DNA of 64,000 nucleotides from assembly GCF_900102185.1 (NCBI RefSeq), contig NZ_LT629690.1:3162001-3226000 (forward strand), given 5' to 3'. This stretch comes from Terriglobus roseus (lineage in GTDB: Bacteria > Acidobacteriota > Terriglobia > Terriglobales > Acidobacteriaceae). Within the stretch, counting starts at the first letter, position 1. Each line of letters begins with the position of its first letter. Positions 1 through 8,102 of the stretch are shown here, one piece after another. Position numbers and translations under genes: made by a program. The notes under the pieces were generated by a model that did no database searches, had not been told where the DNA came from, and saw only the letters and a list, made by a program, of their open reading frames with translations.

Positions 1-783
1 GCGTCGTGCGATGCGTGGGTGCATCGTCTCCAAGTCCAGAAGTGTAAGGAAGTCGATGGTGCCGAAGCTGCAATCAATCGCAGGGGTAGAGCAGATGCGA
101 GCACCTACGGCGAGATACGCACGCAGCAAGCGCGGGGGTTCCTGCATGGTCTCTACACCTTCGCGCATCGCCATAGCAAATGCTTTGGTGGGAACAGTCA
201 TCAACGATGACTCAATCAGGTACGGTTCCAGTGCGCGAAACACTGCCGTGCCTTCTTCTGCACACTGCGAAGTTAAAGAGCAGCAGCCCATGAGGTAACG
301 CAGGCCGCGCGACTTCGCGTAGCGCATGATGCCCTTCCACAGCAGGTTCAACACCTCAGGAGAGCGATGATCACGATGCACGCAGGCGCGGCCTAGTTCC
401 AGCACGCTGGAACGCATCTCTTCATAAGGTGAAAAGTCGAATTCCTGTTCAGAGTAATAGCCGAAATATTGCCCTGCGACATCGCCACTTTGCAGGCGAT
501 ATGTACCGATGACTTCGCCAGTTCCTGCATGCTCAACGATCAGGTGGTCGCACACATCGTCATACTGGTCCGTGTCATAGCCTGTGGCATACGACGACGC
601 GAGACCTTCATTCAACTCCACGTTAAACACGAGGAAGCGAAGGCGATACGCAGCAAGACGATCGTCCATGGTGGCTGCGAGACGCGCACGATAGGAACCA
701 AACTCTGCAATGACTGGAGATGAAGTTTCGACCGCAGAAAACGGGTACGCGGAGACAGGGGATACAAGGACACTGGTCGACAT
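1..783 (-). CDS. olsB: Ornithine-acyl-ACP N-acyltransferase (OlsB-like), 3' end beyond the window
   Basis: The minus strand is open from an ATG at 783 to base 1 (261 codons) with no stop, so the gene is cut by the window edge. The product is a GNAT-fold acyltransferase of the OlsB/hemolysin-like family (PF13444 type), which makes lyso-ornithine lipid at the inner membrane by moving a 3-hydroxyacyl chain from ACP to ornithine. Visible landmarks: a basic strand RLAAYRLRFLVF around residues 42-53, CDHLIVE at 79-85, VIGTYRL at 91-97 and the conserved ELGRACVHRDHR at 129-140. The O-acyltransferase partner olsA would have to lie outside the window. It is transcribed away from the DUF2062 gene. Family assignment is good; the exact substrate is inferred. 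Confidence 0.8.
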   Translation of the reverse strand, partial: MSTSVLVSPVSAYPFSAVETSSPVIAEFGSYRARLAATMDDRLAAYRLRFLVFNVELNEGLASSYATGYDTDQYDDVCDHLIVEHAGTGEVIGTYRLQSGDVAGQYFGYYSEQEFDFSPYEEMRSSVLELGRACVHRDHRSPEVLNLLWKGIMRYAKSRGLRYLMGCCSLTSQCAEEGTAVFRALEPYLIESSLMTVPTKAFAMAMREGVETMQEPPRLLRAYLAVGARICSTPAIDCSFGTIDFLTLLDLETMHPRIARR

Positions 784-936
784 AGCGGCTCCGGCGGTGC
801 AGCGTTCTTTGCCTACTGCAATGGAGTTTGGCGCGACTGTGAGAACAGCTTGAAAACAGAATGTGAAAGTACGGGGACACCTGTGTGAGCCAACGATGAA
901 TCACGCCCCGCATTCATTTCCTGTAGTCTGACGCAG

Positions 937-1434
937 GTGATTACAGTTGCTCAGGATGTGCGGCACTCATGGCTTCGGCGAACCATCATCTCGCCCGTGG
1001 TGCGGCTGCTTCGTCGGGGAGCTTCACCAAAACGACTGGCATGGAGCCTGACGATTGGCTTCATCATCGGCATCAACCCTGTGATCGGTTCCACGACTGT
1101 GCTGACGATTGCCGTCTCACACCTGTTCCGCCTGAATCATCCGGCATCGCAGCTTGGCACACACAGCGCTTATCCATTTCAGATTCTGCTGCTGTTGCCT
1201 TTTCTTCAGGCAGGCTCGCTGGTCTTCGGCATGGGACCGTTGCCGTTGCAACCATCTGAAATATTGCAGATGGTGAAAACGCATCCGCTGGACCTGCTGC
1301 GCACACTGTGGACATGGGAGTGGCATGCGCTGGTGCTGTGGGCCGTCATGGCCGCAGTCTTAACGCCAGCACTGGCGACATTGCTGACACGAATCCTGGA
1401 ACGCGCCGCGCGCAGGCCACGCGCGGCGGCCTAA
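937..1434 (+). CDS. DUF2062 membrane protein
   Basis: A 165-residue protein starting at a GTG. It has about three hydrophobic segments (residues ~35-60, ~75-105, ~128-152) and the DUF2062 signature around GFIIGINPVIGSTT followed by HSAYPFQI. DUF2062 proteins are small integral inner-membrane proteins of unknown function, sometimes fused to glycosyltransferases. It is divergent from the olsB-like gene, with about 150 bp between them, and converges with the nicotinate phosphoribosyltransferase gene, 6 bp away. No function can be given beyond the domain. Confidence 0.75.
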   Translation: MITVAQDVRHSWLRRTIISPVVRLLRRGASPKRLAWSLTIGFIIGINPVIGSTTVLTIAVSHLFRLNHPASQLGTHSAYPFQILLLLPFLQAGSLVFGMGPLPLQPSEILQMVKTHPLDLLRTLWTWEWHALVLWAVMAAVLTPALATLLTRILERAARRPRAAA

Positions 1435-1440
1435 CTATAG

Positions 1441-2826
1441 CTACACCACAATCGGAATGCGGCTGATCCCGGCAAGACCGAAGACCTCACGATAATGTTC
1501 GACCAGTTCCGTTGGACCGCTTGCCTTTTCGTAATTGTCGGAAAGCTTCACGGATGGGTATCCATTGGCCGCAGTCAGTTTGCAGACCAGCGAGATGGGT
1601 TCCAGCGCACCTTCACTGCGGGGATGGCAATCGCGGAAATCATTGGTTAACAAAGTTCCCCAACCTGCAGAGAAGCGAATGCGCCGATCCAAATGCCACT
1701 TGCGGGTATCGAGGAAATCCGATGCGCTGCGGAAGTCGCGCACGCTGACACCGGGTGCCACGGTTCCAGAGAAGTACGCATGAAGACTCAGGATGGTCTG
1801 CACATCCAAACCATCGCTTGCAATCAGTAGCTTCGTCCTTGGATCTTTCCCGCGCGATGCAAGCCAATTGATGTACTCATCGCCTGCGATAAACGGGTCC
1901 TTCGAATCGACACGCTGACCTGTCCAGTCCGCAACCCAGTCCGGTGCATGTTGCAGGAACTGTGTGGTGCCGTAGGTGTCCGGCAACATCACGCGCAGTG
2001 CTCCGTGATACGTCTGCTGCCACAGTTCCAGAATGCGATACTGCGACGCCTTCAGTTCCTCATCGTTCGTTGCCATTGCTGCAAGCGCCATGGGCAGTTC
2101 ATGCGCGTTGGTGCCGATGGCTTCCATGTCGTGCTTGTATGCGAGGAACGTATTGCTTGTGCCAGTGAATGCTGCACCAAGTTCCGAGTGCATCGCCTCC
2201 ACCACAAATTCCTGCCACAGAAACGAATGACGACGACGCGTGCCGAAGTCTGCAACAGCAAGGCCCGGTACATCGCGCAGTTGTTCGATCTTGCCCCAGA
2301 GTCGCGTCTTTGCGCGCGCATAAAGAATGTCGAGTTCAAACTCGCTCATGCCCTTTAATGCTGCGCGTGTCTTCAACTCGTTGAGGATGGAGAGTGCGTA
2401 GATCTCCCACATGGTCACGCTGATCCACGAACCTTCAAAGGTCAGTTCAAATTGACCGTCGCGTTCCGCCAAGTGATAGTCGCAGAGCGCAAAGTCGTTC
2501 TCAAGCCATTCAAGGAATGCAGGCTCAAAGATGCCGCGTGTTCCGTAAAACGTATTACCCGCGAGCCAGATCATTTCGCTCTTGCGATAACGCAGTTTCT
2601 TCACATGATCCAACTGCGCGATGACAGCTTCGCGTGGAATCATCTCCGCCAAACGGAACTTGTGGTTGCGATTGTTCAAGCTGAACGTAACGCGCGTATC
2701 GCGAAAGTGCTTCCAGATGAACTGGAGCATGAGCAGCTTGTAAAAGTCCGTATCGAGCAACGAACGCACGATGGGGTCAAGGTCCCAGTTATGGTTATGC
2801 GCGCGTTCAGAGAAGTTGATGATCAT
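1441..2826 (-). CDS. pncB: Nicotinate phosphoribosyltransferase
   Basis: A 461-residue protein of the NAPRTase family, catalysing nicotinate + PRPP (+ATP) to nicotinate mononucleotide in NAD salvage (Preiss-Handler pathway). Family landmarks: LLDTDFYKLLMLQF near the N-terminus, TSNTFLAYKHDMEAIGTNAHE in the middle, and a C-terminal KLTAANGYPSVKLSDN segment. The start was placed at the ATG at 2826, giving MIINFSERAHNHNW; the longer open frame upstream has no family similarity and runs into the regulatory region of the divergent operon. Length is normal and nothing looks broken. Confidence 0.93.
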   Translation of the reverse strand: MIINFSERAHNHNWDLDPIVRSLLDTDFYKLLMLQFIWKHFRDTRVTFSLNNRNHKFRLAEMIPREAVIAQLDHVKKLRYRKSEMIWLAGNTFYGTRGIFEPAFLEWLENDFALCDYHLAERDGQFELTFEGSWISVTMWEIYALSILNELKTRAALKGMSEFELDILYARAKTRLWGKIEQLRDVPGLAVADFGTRRRHSFLWQEFVVEAMHSELGAAFTGTSNTFLAYKHDMEAIGTNAHELPMALAAMATNDEELKASQYRILELWQQTYHGALRVMLPDTYGTTQFLQHAPDWVADWTGQRVDSKDPFIAGDEYINWLASRGKDPRTKLLIASDGLDVQTILSLHAYFSGTVAPGVSVRDFRSASDFLDTRKWHLDRRIRFSAGWGTLLTNDFRDCHPRSEGALEPISLVCKLTAANGYPSVKLSDNYEKASGPTELVEHYREVFGLAGISRIPIVV

Positions 2827-2896
2827 GGCTGTCCTTATGAGGGTAGCAAGCGCCATATGGTCGCAAAAACGCTTAAAAATAAATTGACAAGCACGC

Positions 2897-2926
2897 TTGA
2901 CATGACAAGGACGCTTTACGTAAAGT
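2897..2926 (+). promoter_or_regulatory. Sigma-70-type promoter of the XRE operon
   Basis: A TTGACA box at 2897-2902 and a TAAAGT box at 2921-2926 are separated by 18 bp, upstream of the membrane-protein/XRE operon. The palindrome at 2903-2936 fills the spacer and covers the -10, as expected for a repressor site. A second TTGACA at 2884 has no matching -10. Confidence 0.55.
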
Positions 2927-2936
2927 TTACTTGTCA
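2903..2936. promoter_or_regulatory. 34-bp palindromic operator candidate
   Basis: 14 of 17 symmetric base pairs match. The outer arms are TGACAAG (2903-2909) and CTTGTCA (2930-2936), around a perfect 12-bp core CTTTACGTAAAG (2914-2925). It lies between -35 and start codon of an operon that encodes a small XRE-type DNA-binding protein, so autoregulation by that protein is the simplest reading (inference). Confidence 0.55.
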
Positions 2937-2982
2937 TCAGAGAACGGCCGCTTTGGTGCATCGAGTGAAGGAGAAATCACAC

Positions 2983-3408
2983 ATGCTCTTCTGTTCTGGA
3001 AATACGAGCCCTGCGAAGCGCCGCTATCTGCAAGGGACCTTCGGGGTCATGATGTCGTATGTCGGCCTGGTTATGTCGTCGCGCATCATGGTGAACCACT
3101 GGCATCCCAAGGGCTGGCATTTGTTCGTTGCGGCTGCCCTGCCCACCATTCCCATCCTCTGCCTCGCGTACATTGTGGCGCGCTATCTGAAGGAAGAGCG
3201 GGATGAATATCAACGCGACCTGATTGTGCGCAGTATGTTGTGGGCAACAGGAGTAGCGCTTTCACTCTCTGTCTTCTCCGGATTTCTGCGCAGCTACGGT
3301 GTGGACACGCAACTGCCAGCGTTCACAGAATTCATTGCCTTCTGGATTACGGTAGGCCTGGTTCAGGCTATCCATTCCATGATGAATCGTGGAGCTGAAG
3401 ATGAATAA
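2983..3408 (+). CDS. Four-helix membrane protein, partner of XRE regulator
   Basis: 141 residues with four predicted membrane helices (about residues 18-35, 43-68, 84-107 and 111-133) and a charged loop KEERDEYQRD after helix 2. The start at 2983 is preceded by a GAAGGAGAA Shine-Dalgarno; the longer open frame upstream is antisense to pncB. Its stop overlaps the start of the XRE gene (ATGAATAA), so the two are translationally coupled. Small multi-spanning proteins next to YozG-like XRE regulators are a common, poorly understood arrangement; the membrane protein may sense or modulate the regulator (inference). I do not recognise a specific family with confidence. Confidence 0.75.
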   Translation: MLFCSGNTSPAKRRYLQGTFGVMMSYVGLVMSSRIMVNHWHPKGWHLFVAAALPTIPILCLAYIVARYLKEERDEYQRDLIVRSMLWATGVALSLSVFSGFLRSYGVDTQLPAFTEFIAFWITVGLVQAIHSMMNRGAEDE

Positions 3409-3592
3409 CCATCTACGCGATCTTCGAGCGGAACGTGGATGGTCACAGGCGTATCTGGCCGAACAGCTTGAGGTCTCGCGGCAGAGCGTGAACGCCATTG
3501 AAACCGGAAAGTATGACCCGTCGTTGCCGCTGGCATTCCGCATTGCGAAGCTCTTCAGCTTGCCCATCGAAAAAATCTTCAGCGCCGACTAA
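3401..3592 (+). CDS. Small XRE-family transcriptional regulator
   Basis: A 63-residue protein that is almost entirely one helix-turn-helix (XRE/Cro-CI type, YozG-like). The HTH is at about residues 14-34 (SQAYLAEQLEVSRQSVNAIE), followed by the typical GKYDPSLPLAFRIAKLF and a C-terminal IEKIF. The start was chosen at the ATG at 3401, which overlaps the upstream stop codon. There is no sensor domain, so any signal must come through a partner, possibly the membrane protein encoded just before it. Likely target: the 34-bp palindrome in the operon's own promoter. Confidence 0.88.
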   Translation: MNNHLRDLRAERGWSQAYLAEQLEVSRQSVNAIETGKYDPSLPLAFRIAKLFSLPIEKIFSAD

Positions 3593-3693
3593 TTTCAACA
3601 AACACTCTCCAAGCATTGTTCCTGCGGCAGTTCATAACTGCGCGCTCGTCCCCTCTTGTCTTCAAAAACGCATTTTTCTGAAAGGACAACGCC

Positions 3694-3846
3694 ATGAACT
3701 TCAATTTCTGCTTTCGTGATTACGCTCTTCCGCTCGCACTGATTCTTGCTGCACTCATGCTGCTCACTTGGCCATCACATGACACTCCGCATCAGCATGC
3801 GCATAGCGTTTGCACGATGGACCTGGGTTCGCCACTACCGCTTTAA
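3694..3846 (+). CDS. Small membrane protein (50 aa), third gene of XRE operon
   Basis: A short open frame beginning MNFNFCFRDYALP with one hydrophobic segment (about residues 11-26, LPLALILAALMLLTW) and a polar tail. A GAAAGGA Shine-Dalgarno lies 8 bases before the ATG. It is co-oriented with the XRE gene, about 100 bp downstream, with no obvious terminator between. It is too short to identify by homology; the RBS and the membrane segment are the only support. Confidence 0.45.
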   Translation: MNFNFCFRDYALPLALILAALMLLTWPSHDTPHQHAHSVCTMDLGSPLPL

Positions 3847-3935
3847 ATACGCCACAGAAGTAAGCGGCGCACGGTACGGCATACGCGGGTCTACTATCGA
3901 CACCAGGAAGTTTTATCGAAAGGGGTCCCTCTCCC

Positions 3936-5393
3936 ATGCCGTACCGTATCTCCCGCCGTGGCTTTGGAAAACTTGCAGGCATCTTTGCCGCCGCGTCCGC
4001 CTCACCCTTGCGCCTCTTTGCTGAAATGGGACACTCACAGTCCACAGCACGTGCCGCAGGGTTGCACTTTCCCAAAGGATTTCTGTGGGGATCGGCAACC
4101 GCTTCCTATCAAGTCGAAGGCGCAGTCAATGAAGACGGGCGCGGTCCCAGCATCTGGGACACCTTCAGCCATACTGCAGGTAAAACACACAACGGTGATA
4201 CGGGCGATGTATCAACGGACAGCTACCATCGTTACGCCGAAGACATTGCGCTGATGAAAGACCTTGGTCTGAAGACGTGCCGGTTCTCGGTTGCATGGTC
4301 ACGTATCTTCCCCACCGGCAGCGGTCAGGTGAATCAGAAAGGCATCGATCACTATCGCAAGTTCTGCGAAGCTCTTCGTGCCGCAGGCATTGAACCGTAT
4401 TGCACGCTCTATCACTGGGATCTTCCGCAGGCGCTGGAAGACAAAGGTGGATGGCGCAACCATGACACCGCAAAGATCTTCGCTGATTACGCTGGCTACA
4501 CTGCAGGCAAACTCAGCGATCTCTGCTCAAATTTCATGACCATGAACGAGATCTGGACGTTCGTGGAACTTGGGTATGGAAACGGTGTCCATGCGCCCGG
4601 ATTGAAGTTGTCGCGAGGTGAACTCGCGCAGGTTCGGCATCACGCTGTGCTGGGTCATGGATTGTCTGTTGGTGCCGTGCGCGCGGCTGCACCGAAGGCA
4701 AAGGTAGGCCAGGCAGAGAACCTGAGCGCAATTGTGCCTGTATATGACTCGCCGGAACAGGTTGCAGCAGCACGCCAAGCGATGGTGGAGCAGAACGCCG
4801 GATACCTGACCGTGATGCGCACCGGCAAGTACACCGATCATTACTTGAAGACACTGGGTGCCGACGCGCCAAAGTTCACTCCCGAAGAGATGAAGGCGAT
4901 TGGTTCACCGCTCGACTTTCAGGGATTGAATATCTACACGGCCACCTATGCACGCGCCGTGAACAACGAGGTTGGATATGACATCGTTGGCGCTCCAGCA
5001 TCGTATCCACACATGGAAAGCCCTTGGTTAACGATTGGCCCTGATGCTTTGTATTGGGCTCCAAAGCTGGTCCATGAAGCGTTCGGCGTGAACGAAATCT
5101 ACATTACGGAAAACGGTTGTTCATCTGCCGACGTGCTCGCAGGCGACGGACACATTTATGACACGGACCGCGTGATGTATCTGCGCAATTACCTGATGCA
5201 TCTGCAACGCGCAGTAAGCGAAGGCATTCCGGTAAAGGGTTACTTCCTGTGGAGCCTGCTCGATAACTACGAGTGGGCCGACGGTTATGACAAACGTTTC
5301 GGCATTACTTACGTTGACTTCAAGACGCAGAAGCGCACGCCGAAATTAAGCAGCGATTTCTACAAGAACGTGATCGCGAAGAACTCTCTGTAA
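3936..5393 (+). CDS. Tat-exported GH1 beta-glucosidase
   Basis: A 485-residue glycoside hydrolase family 1 enzyme. The N-terminus has a twin-arginine motif (SRRGFGK, residues 6-12) and a hydrophobic stretch ending near residue 29, so the folded enzyme should go to the periplasm by Tat. The catalytic domain starts at FPKGFLWGSATASYQVEG. The acid/base glutamate is E205 in TMNE and the nucleophile is E392 in ITENG; both are present. It removes terminal beta-linked glucose or a related sugar from oligosaccharides. Export of a GH1 is less common than cytoplasmic location. It converges with the DUF2264 gene, with one base between the stop codons. Confidence 0.93.
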   Translation: MPYRISRRGFGKLAGIFAAASASPLRLFAEMGHSQSTARAAGLHFPKGFLWGSATASYQVEGAVNEDGRGPSIWDTFSHTAGKTHNGDTGDVSTDSYHRYAEDIALMKDLGLKTCRFSVAWSRIFPTGSGQVNQKGIDHYRKFCEALRAAGIEPYCTLYHWDLPQALEDKGGWRNHDTAKIFADYAGYTAGKLSDLCSNFMTMNEIWTFVELGYGNGVHAPGLKLSRGELAQVRHHAVLGHGLSVGAVRAAAPKAKVGQAENLSAIVPVYDSPEQVAAARQAMVEQNAGYLTVMRTGKYTDHYLKTLGADAPKFTPEEMKAIGSPLDFQGLNIYTATYARAVNNEVGYDIVGAPASYPHMESPWLTIGPDALYWAPKLVHEAFGVNEIYITENGCSSADVLAGDGHIYDTDRVMYLRNYLMHLQRAVSEGIPVKGYFLWSLLDNYEWADGYDKRFGITYVDFKTQKRTPKLSSDFYKNVIAKNSL

Positions 5394-5394
5394 G

Positions 5395-6642
5395 TTATCC
5401 AGTAATGGCATGGTCGGCGGGCAGATCTTCGCCCGCCCATACCTTCTTCTGCGTCCACGCTGCGTCCGCGTCGGACCAGAATGGGTGAGAGTGTGCCAAA
5501 CCCAGCGGAAGCCAAGCCGCGCTGCAAAGATAAAGGCTGCCAGTGGAGATGTACGTTTCCCCCAGCGATGGCTGGTGACCTGCGAGACCAATCTGCAACC
5601 AACCCTTGCTGTCGAACGTTCCGGGTGCATTCAACGTGCGCCGCTGCACAGCAGTTAGTGCTCCTCGCACCTGGGAAGGTTTCACATGCTGATCCAGCAG
5701 CCCGCGCAACGAGACATCAGCAAGTAATTGGAATGCTCCAGCTCGATAAGTAATGGAACGACCAAGCACAGGAAAGGTTCCATCAGGACCGATCATGCGT
5801 TCTTGAATCGAAGCATAGCGCGTAGCGTGCTTCGCAATCTCTTCACGCATGGATTTCCACACTGCAGCTTCATCCCCCAATACCTGCATCAACATCAGCA
5901 GATACGGCTGCATTACGTAACTGTTGTAGTTATCTGCATGGAAATCCGGGCCGTCCCCATAAAGTCCGTCGCCCTTGTACCAGCTATGTAATGAGTTGAG
6001 CGCATAGGCAACGCGCATCTTGTCGTAATCCGTGCCCAGGCGGAAGAGCAATGCCTCATCCATCGCGGAAAACAGAACCCAGTTATTGAGTCCTGTGAGT
6101 ACCTTGCGTTCCGCAATCATTGCAGCGATGAGTTGCTGCTTCGTATTCGGAGATAACGTATCGATCAACTGCTTTGGCGCACGCAACATCGCAAGCGCAA
6201 GAAACGATGCGTCCACCACCGTCTGCGAGGAATCACCAAAGCGCATGTAATCCGGCGACGCAGGATCGACTGCGGAAGCGATCGCTTCTTTCGCCATCGT
6301 GCGATACCGTTCGCGCAGTTTTGTCTCTCGTGCGCTCTCACCTGAGGAAGCATCAAGTTCCAACCACGGCGCGAGCCCCATCATCAATCGTCCGAGCGCT
6401 TCGAGATGTGTGCCAATGGCGCGTTCTGCTTCGTGGCCCTTCACGGCTTCGACTGGCATGGTCTTACGAAGTTCACGTTTCGAGAGCGAAGAGAGGACTG
6501 GCTCAGAAACCTTCTCAACCCAGTTAAGCCACGTGGAACGATCGTCGGCGTGTCCAACACCGGCATCATGGGTCTGTGCATTACCGAATGCTGGCGCGAT
6601 GGCGGCAAGTGCAGCGCTTCCGAGAAAGTTACGGCGATTCAT
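5395..6642 (-). CDS. DUF2264 protein with Tat signal
   Basis: 415 residues. The start at 6642 gives MNRRNFLGSAAL, a twin-arginine signal, so export is likely. The body matches DUF2264 (PF10022): YMRFGDSSQTVVDASFLALAM, NNWVLFSAMDEALL and YGDGPDFHADNYNSYVMQPY. The family is predicted to be an alpha/alpha-barrel and is found in polysaccharide-use loci; activity is unproven here. The tyrosine/aspartate-rich GDGPDFHADNYNSYV segment is the likely active-site region (inference). It lies opposite the GH1 gene, so a joint role in plant-sugar use is plausible. Confidence 0.82.
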   Translation of the reverse strand: MNRRNFLGSAALAAIAPAFGNAQTHDAGVGHADDRSTWLNWVEKVSEPVLSSLSKRELRKTMPVEAVKGHEAERAIGTHLEALGRLMMGLAPWLELDASSGESARETKLRERYRTMAKEAIASAVDPASPDYMRFGDSSQTVVDASFLALAMLRAPKQLIDTLSPNTKQQLIAAMIAERKVLTGLNNWVLFSAMDEALLFRLGTDYDKMRVAYALNSLHSWYKGDGLYGDGPDFHADNYNSYVMQPYLLMLMQVLGDEAAVWKSMREEIAKHATRYASIQERMIGPDGTFPVLGRSITYRAGAFQLLADVSLRGLLDQHVKPSQVRGALTAVQRRTLNAPGTFDSKGWLQIGLAGHQPSLGETYISTGSLYLCSAAWLPLGLAHSHPFWSDADAAWTQKKVWAGEDLPADHAITG

Positions 6643-6884
6643 CTTGGGTTGTTGTCCTCGTGTGCAGCATCCTATCGCGTGCGTTTGTGAGCTTGCACTC
6701 TGCACATTCGAACGTACCTATCGCAGCTGAAGACATGGCTTTGCGACTTGTTCACGCTTTCCGCCGCTGAAATCGATGTTTTTACAGCGAATATAAGGTG
6801 AAGAAAGGCAACTGTTTTCTGCTCACGAAATCTTCATAAAACCCGCGTCCCGACTGGCGAAAACGCGATACACTGGTAGACGTT

Positions 6885-7946
6885 ATGTCAACGAAACAGG
6901 AACTCCTCCAGAACCCGATCCAGCACATCGACATCAAGCAGCACAACGTTGTCGCACTGGTTGATGCCATGAACCACATGGCGTACTCTTCCCGCGACCT
7001 TGCACGCGCTGCCACGATTTACGACATGATGCTGCGCGATACCGAGTGCGGCGTCATCCTTTGCCTCGCCGGATCGCTGATCTCGGCGGGCCTGAAGCAG
7101 GTCATCATCGACCTGCTGCGCAACAACATGGTGGACGCCATCGTCTCCACCGGCGCAAATATCGTTGACCAGGACTTCTTTGAAGCCCTCGGCTTCAAGC
7201 ACTACGTGGCCGGCGAAGAGTACAAGTACGGCGCGGGCGATGCTGAGCTGCGCGAAATGATGATCGACCGCATCTATGACACGTTCATCGACGAGGAAGA
7301 GCTGCGCATCTGCGACGAAACGACCGAGAAGATCATCAACGGCATGAAGCCGGGTGCGTACTCCTCGCGTGAGTTCATCAAGGAAATGGGCAAGTACCTG
7401 GCTGAGAACGGCCGCACGCCCAAGAACGGCAACGAAGACTCGATCGTTCTGGCTGCCTATGAGCTGAACATCCCCATCTTCTGCCCCGCATTCTCTGACT
7501 GCTCGTTCGGCTTCGGCATTGTGGCTCACCAGCACGCTCGCCAGGGCAAGCCGATGTGCTCCATTGACAGCGGTAAGGACTTCTACGAACTGACCCAGCT
7601 GAAGATTCAGAACCCGACCACTGGCTTGCTGATGATCGGCGGCGGCGTTCCGAAGAACTTCGCGCAGGACATCGTGGTGGCTGCGGACATCCTTGGCGTG
7701 GAAGCTTCCATGCACAAGTACGCCATCCAGATCACGGTTGCTGACGCTCGCGACGGCGCTCTTTCCGGCTCGACCCTGAAGGAAGCTTCTTCGTGGGGCA
7801 AGGTCGACCTTACCTGGGAGCAGATGGTGTACAGCGAGGCGACCATCGCCCTGCCGCTCATCGCCGGTTATGCGTACCACAAGAAGGCGTACGCGGCTCG
7901 CACAGCCAAGGCCTTCGCTCAGGTGCTGGAGCCGGTCACGGCGTAA
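6885..7946 (+). CDS. Deoxyhypusine-synthase-like protein
   Basis: A 353-residue member of the deoxyhypusine synthase family. The NAD-binding region is visible (LCLAGSLISAGLKQVIIDLL and IVSTGANIVDQDFFEALG, residues 59-104), and the lysine that carries the aminobutyl group in eukaryotic DHS is conserved as K306 in SSWGKVD. Bacteria have no eIF5A, so the substrate cannot be the eukaryotic one; bacterial homologues have been linked to homospermidine formation from spermidine or putrescine. No polyamine gene is adjacent. It is followed by a clear terminator, so probably a single-gene unit. Confidence 0.88.
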   Translation: MSTKQELLQNPIQHIDIKQHNVVALVDAMNHMAYSSRDLARAATIYDMMLRDTECGVILCLAGSLISAGLKQVIIDLLRNNMVDAIVSTGANIVDQDFFEALGFKHYVAGEEYKYGAGDAELREMMIDRIYDTFIDEEELRICDETTEKIINGMKPGAYSSREFIKEMGKYLAENGRTPKNGNEDSIVLAAYELNIPIFCPAFSDCSFGFGIVAHQHARQGKPMCSIDSGKDFYELTQLKIQNPTTGLLMIGGGVPKNFAQDIVVAADILGVEASMHKYAIQITVADARDGALSGSTLKEASSWGKVDLTWEQMVYSEATIALPLIAGYAYHKKAYAARTAKAFAQVLEPVTA

Positions 7947-7971
7947 GCATCCCTCCGCAAAAGGAAAATCG

Positions 7972-8002
7972 AACGGCGGTCCATCGGGGCCGCCGTTTTC
8001 TT
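7972..8002 (+). terminator. Rho-independent terminator of the DHS-like gene
   Basis: Stem AACGGCGG (7972-7979) pairs with CCGCCGTT (7990-7997), with an inner CC/GG pair, followed by TTTCTT. It begins 25 bp after the stop codon. Confidence 0.8.
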
Positions 8003-8102
8003 GCTCCATTCCCGGATTGCAACTCAACCACACGCAGCATCCGATATCCCACAGAAGCTGCATGACGTATGCCTTCCTGCAGCCGTAAGATTGTCTTCGA
8101 CA

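Noticed and set aside
2452-2982. Upstream extension of the XRE-operon membrane protein
   Set aside because: It would overlap pncB in antisense and cover the operon promoter; the ATG at 2983 has a good Shine-Dalgarno.
6885-7946. Archaeal or eukaryotic origin because of deoxyhypusine synthase
   Set aside because: DHS-like proteins are widespread in bacteria and the neighbours and composition are unremarkable.
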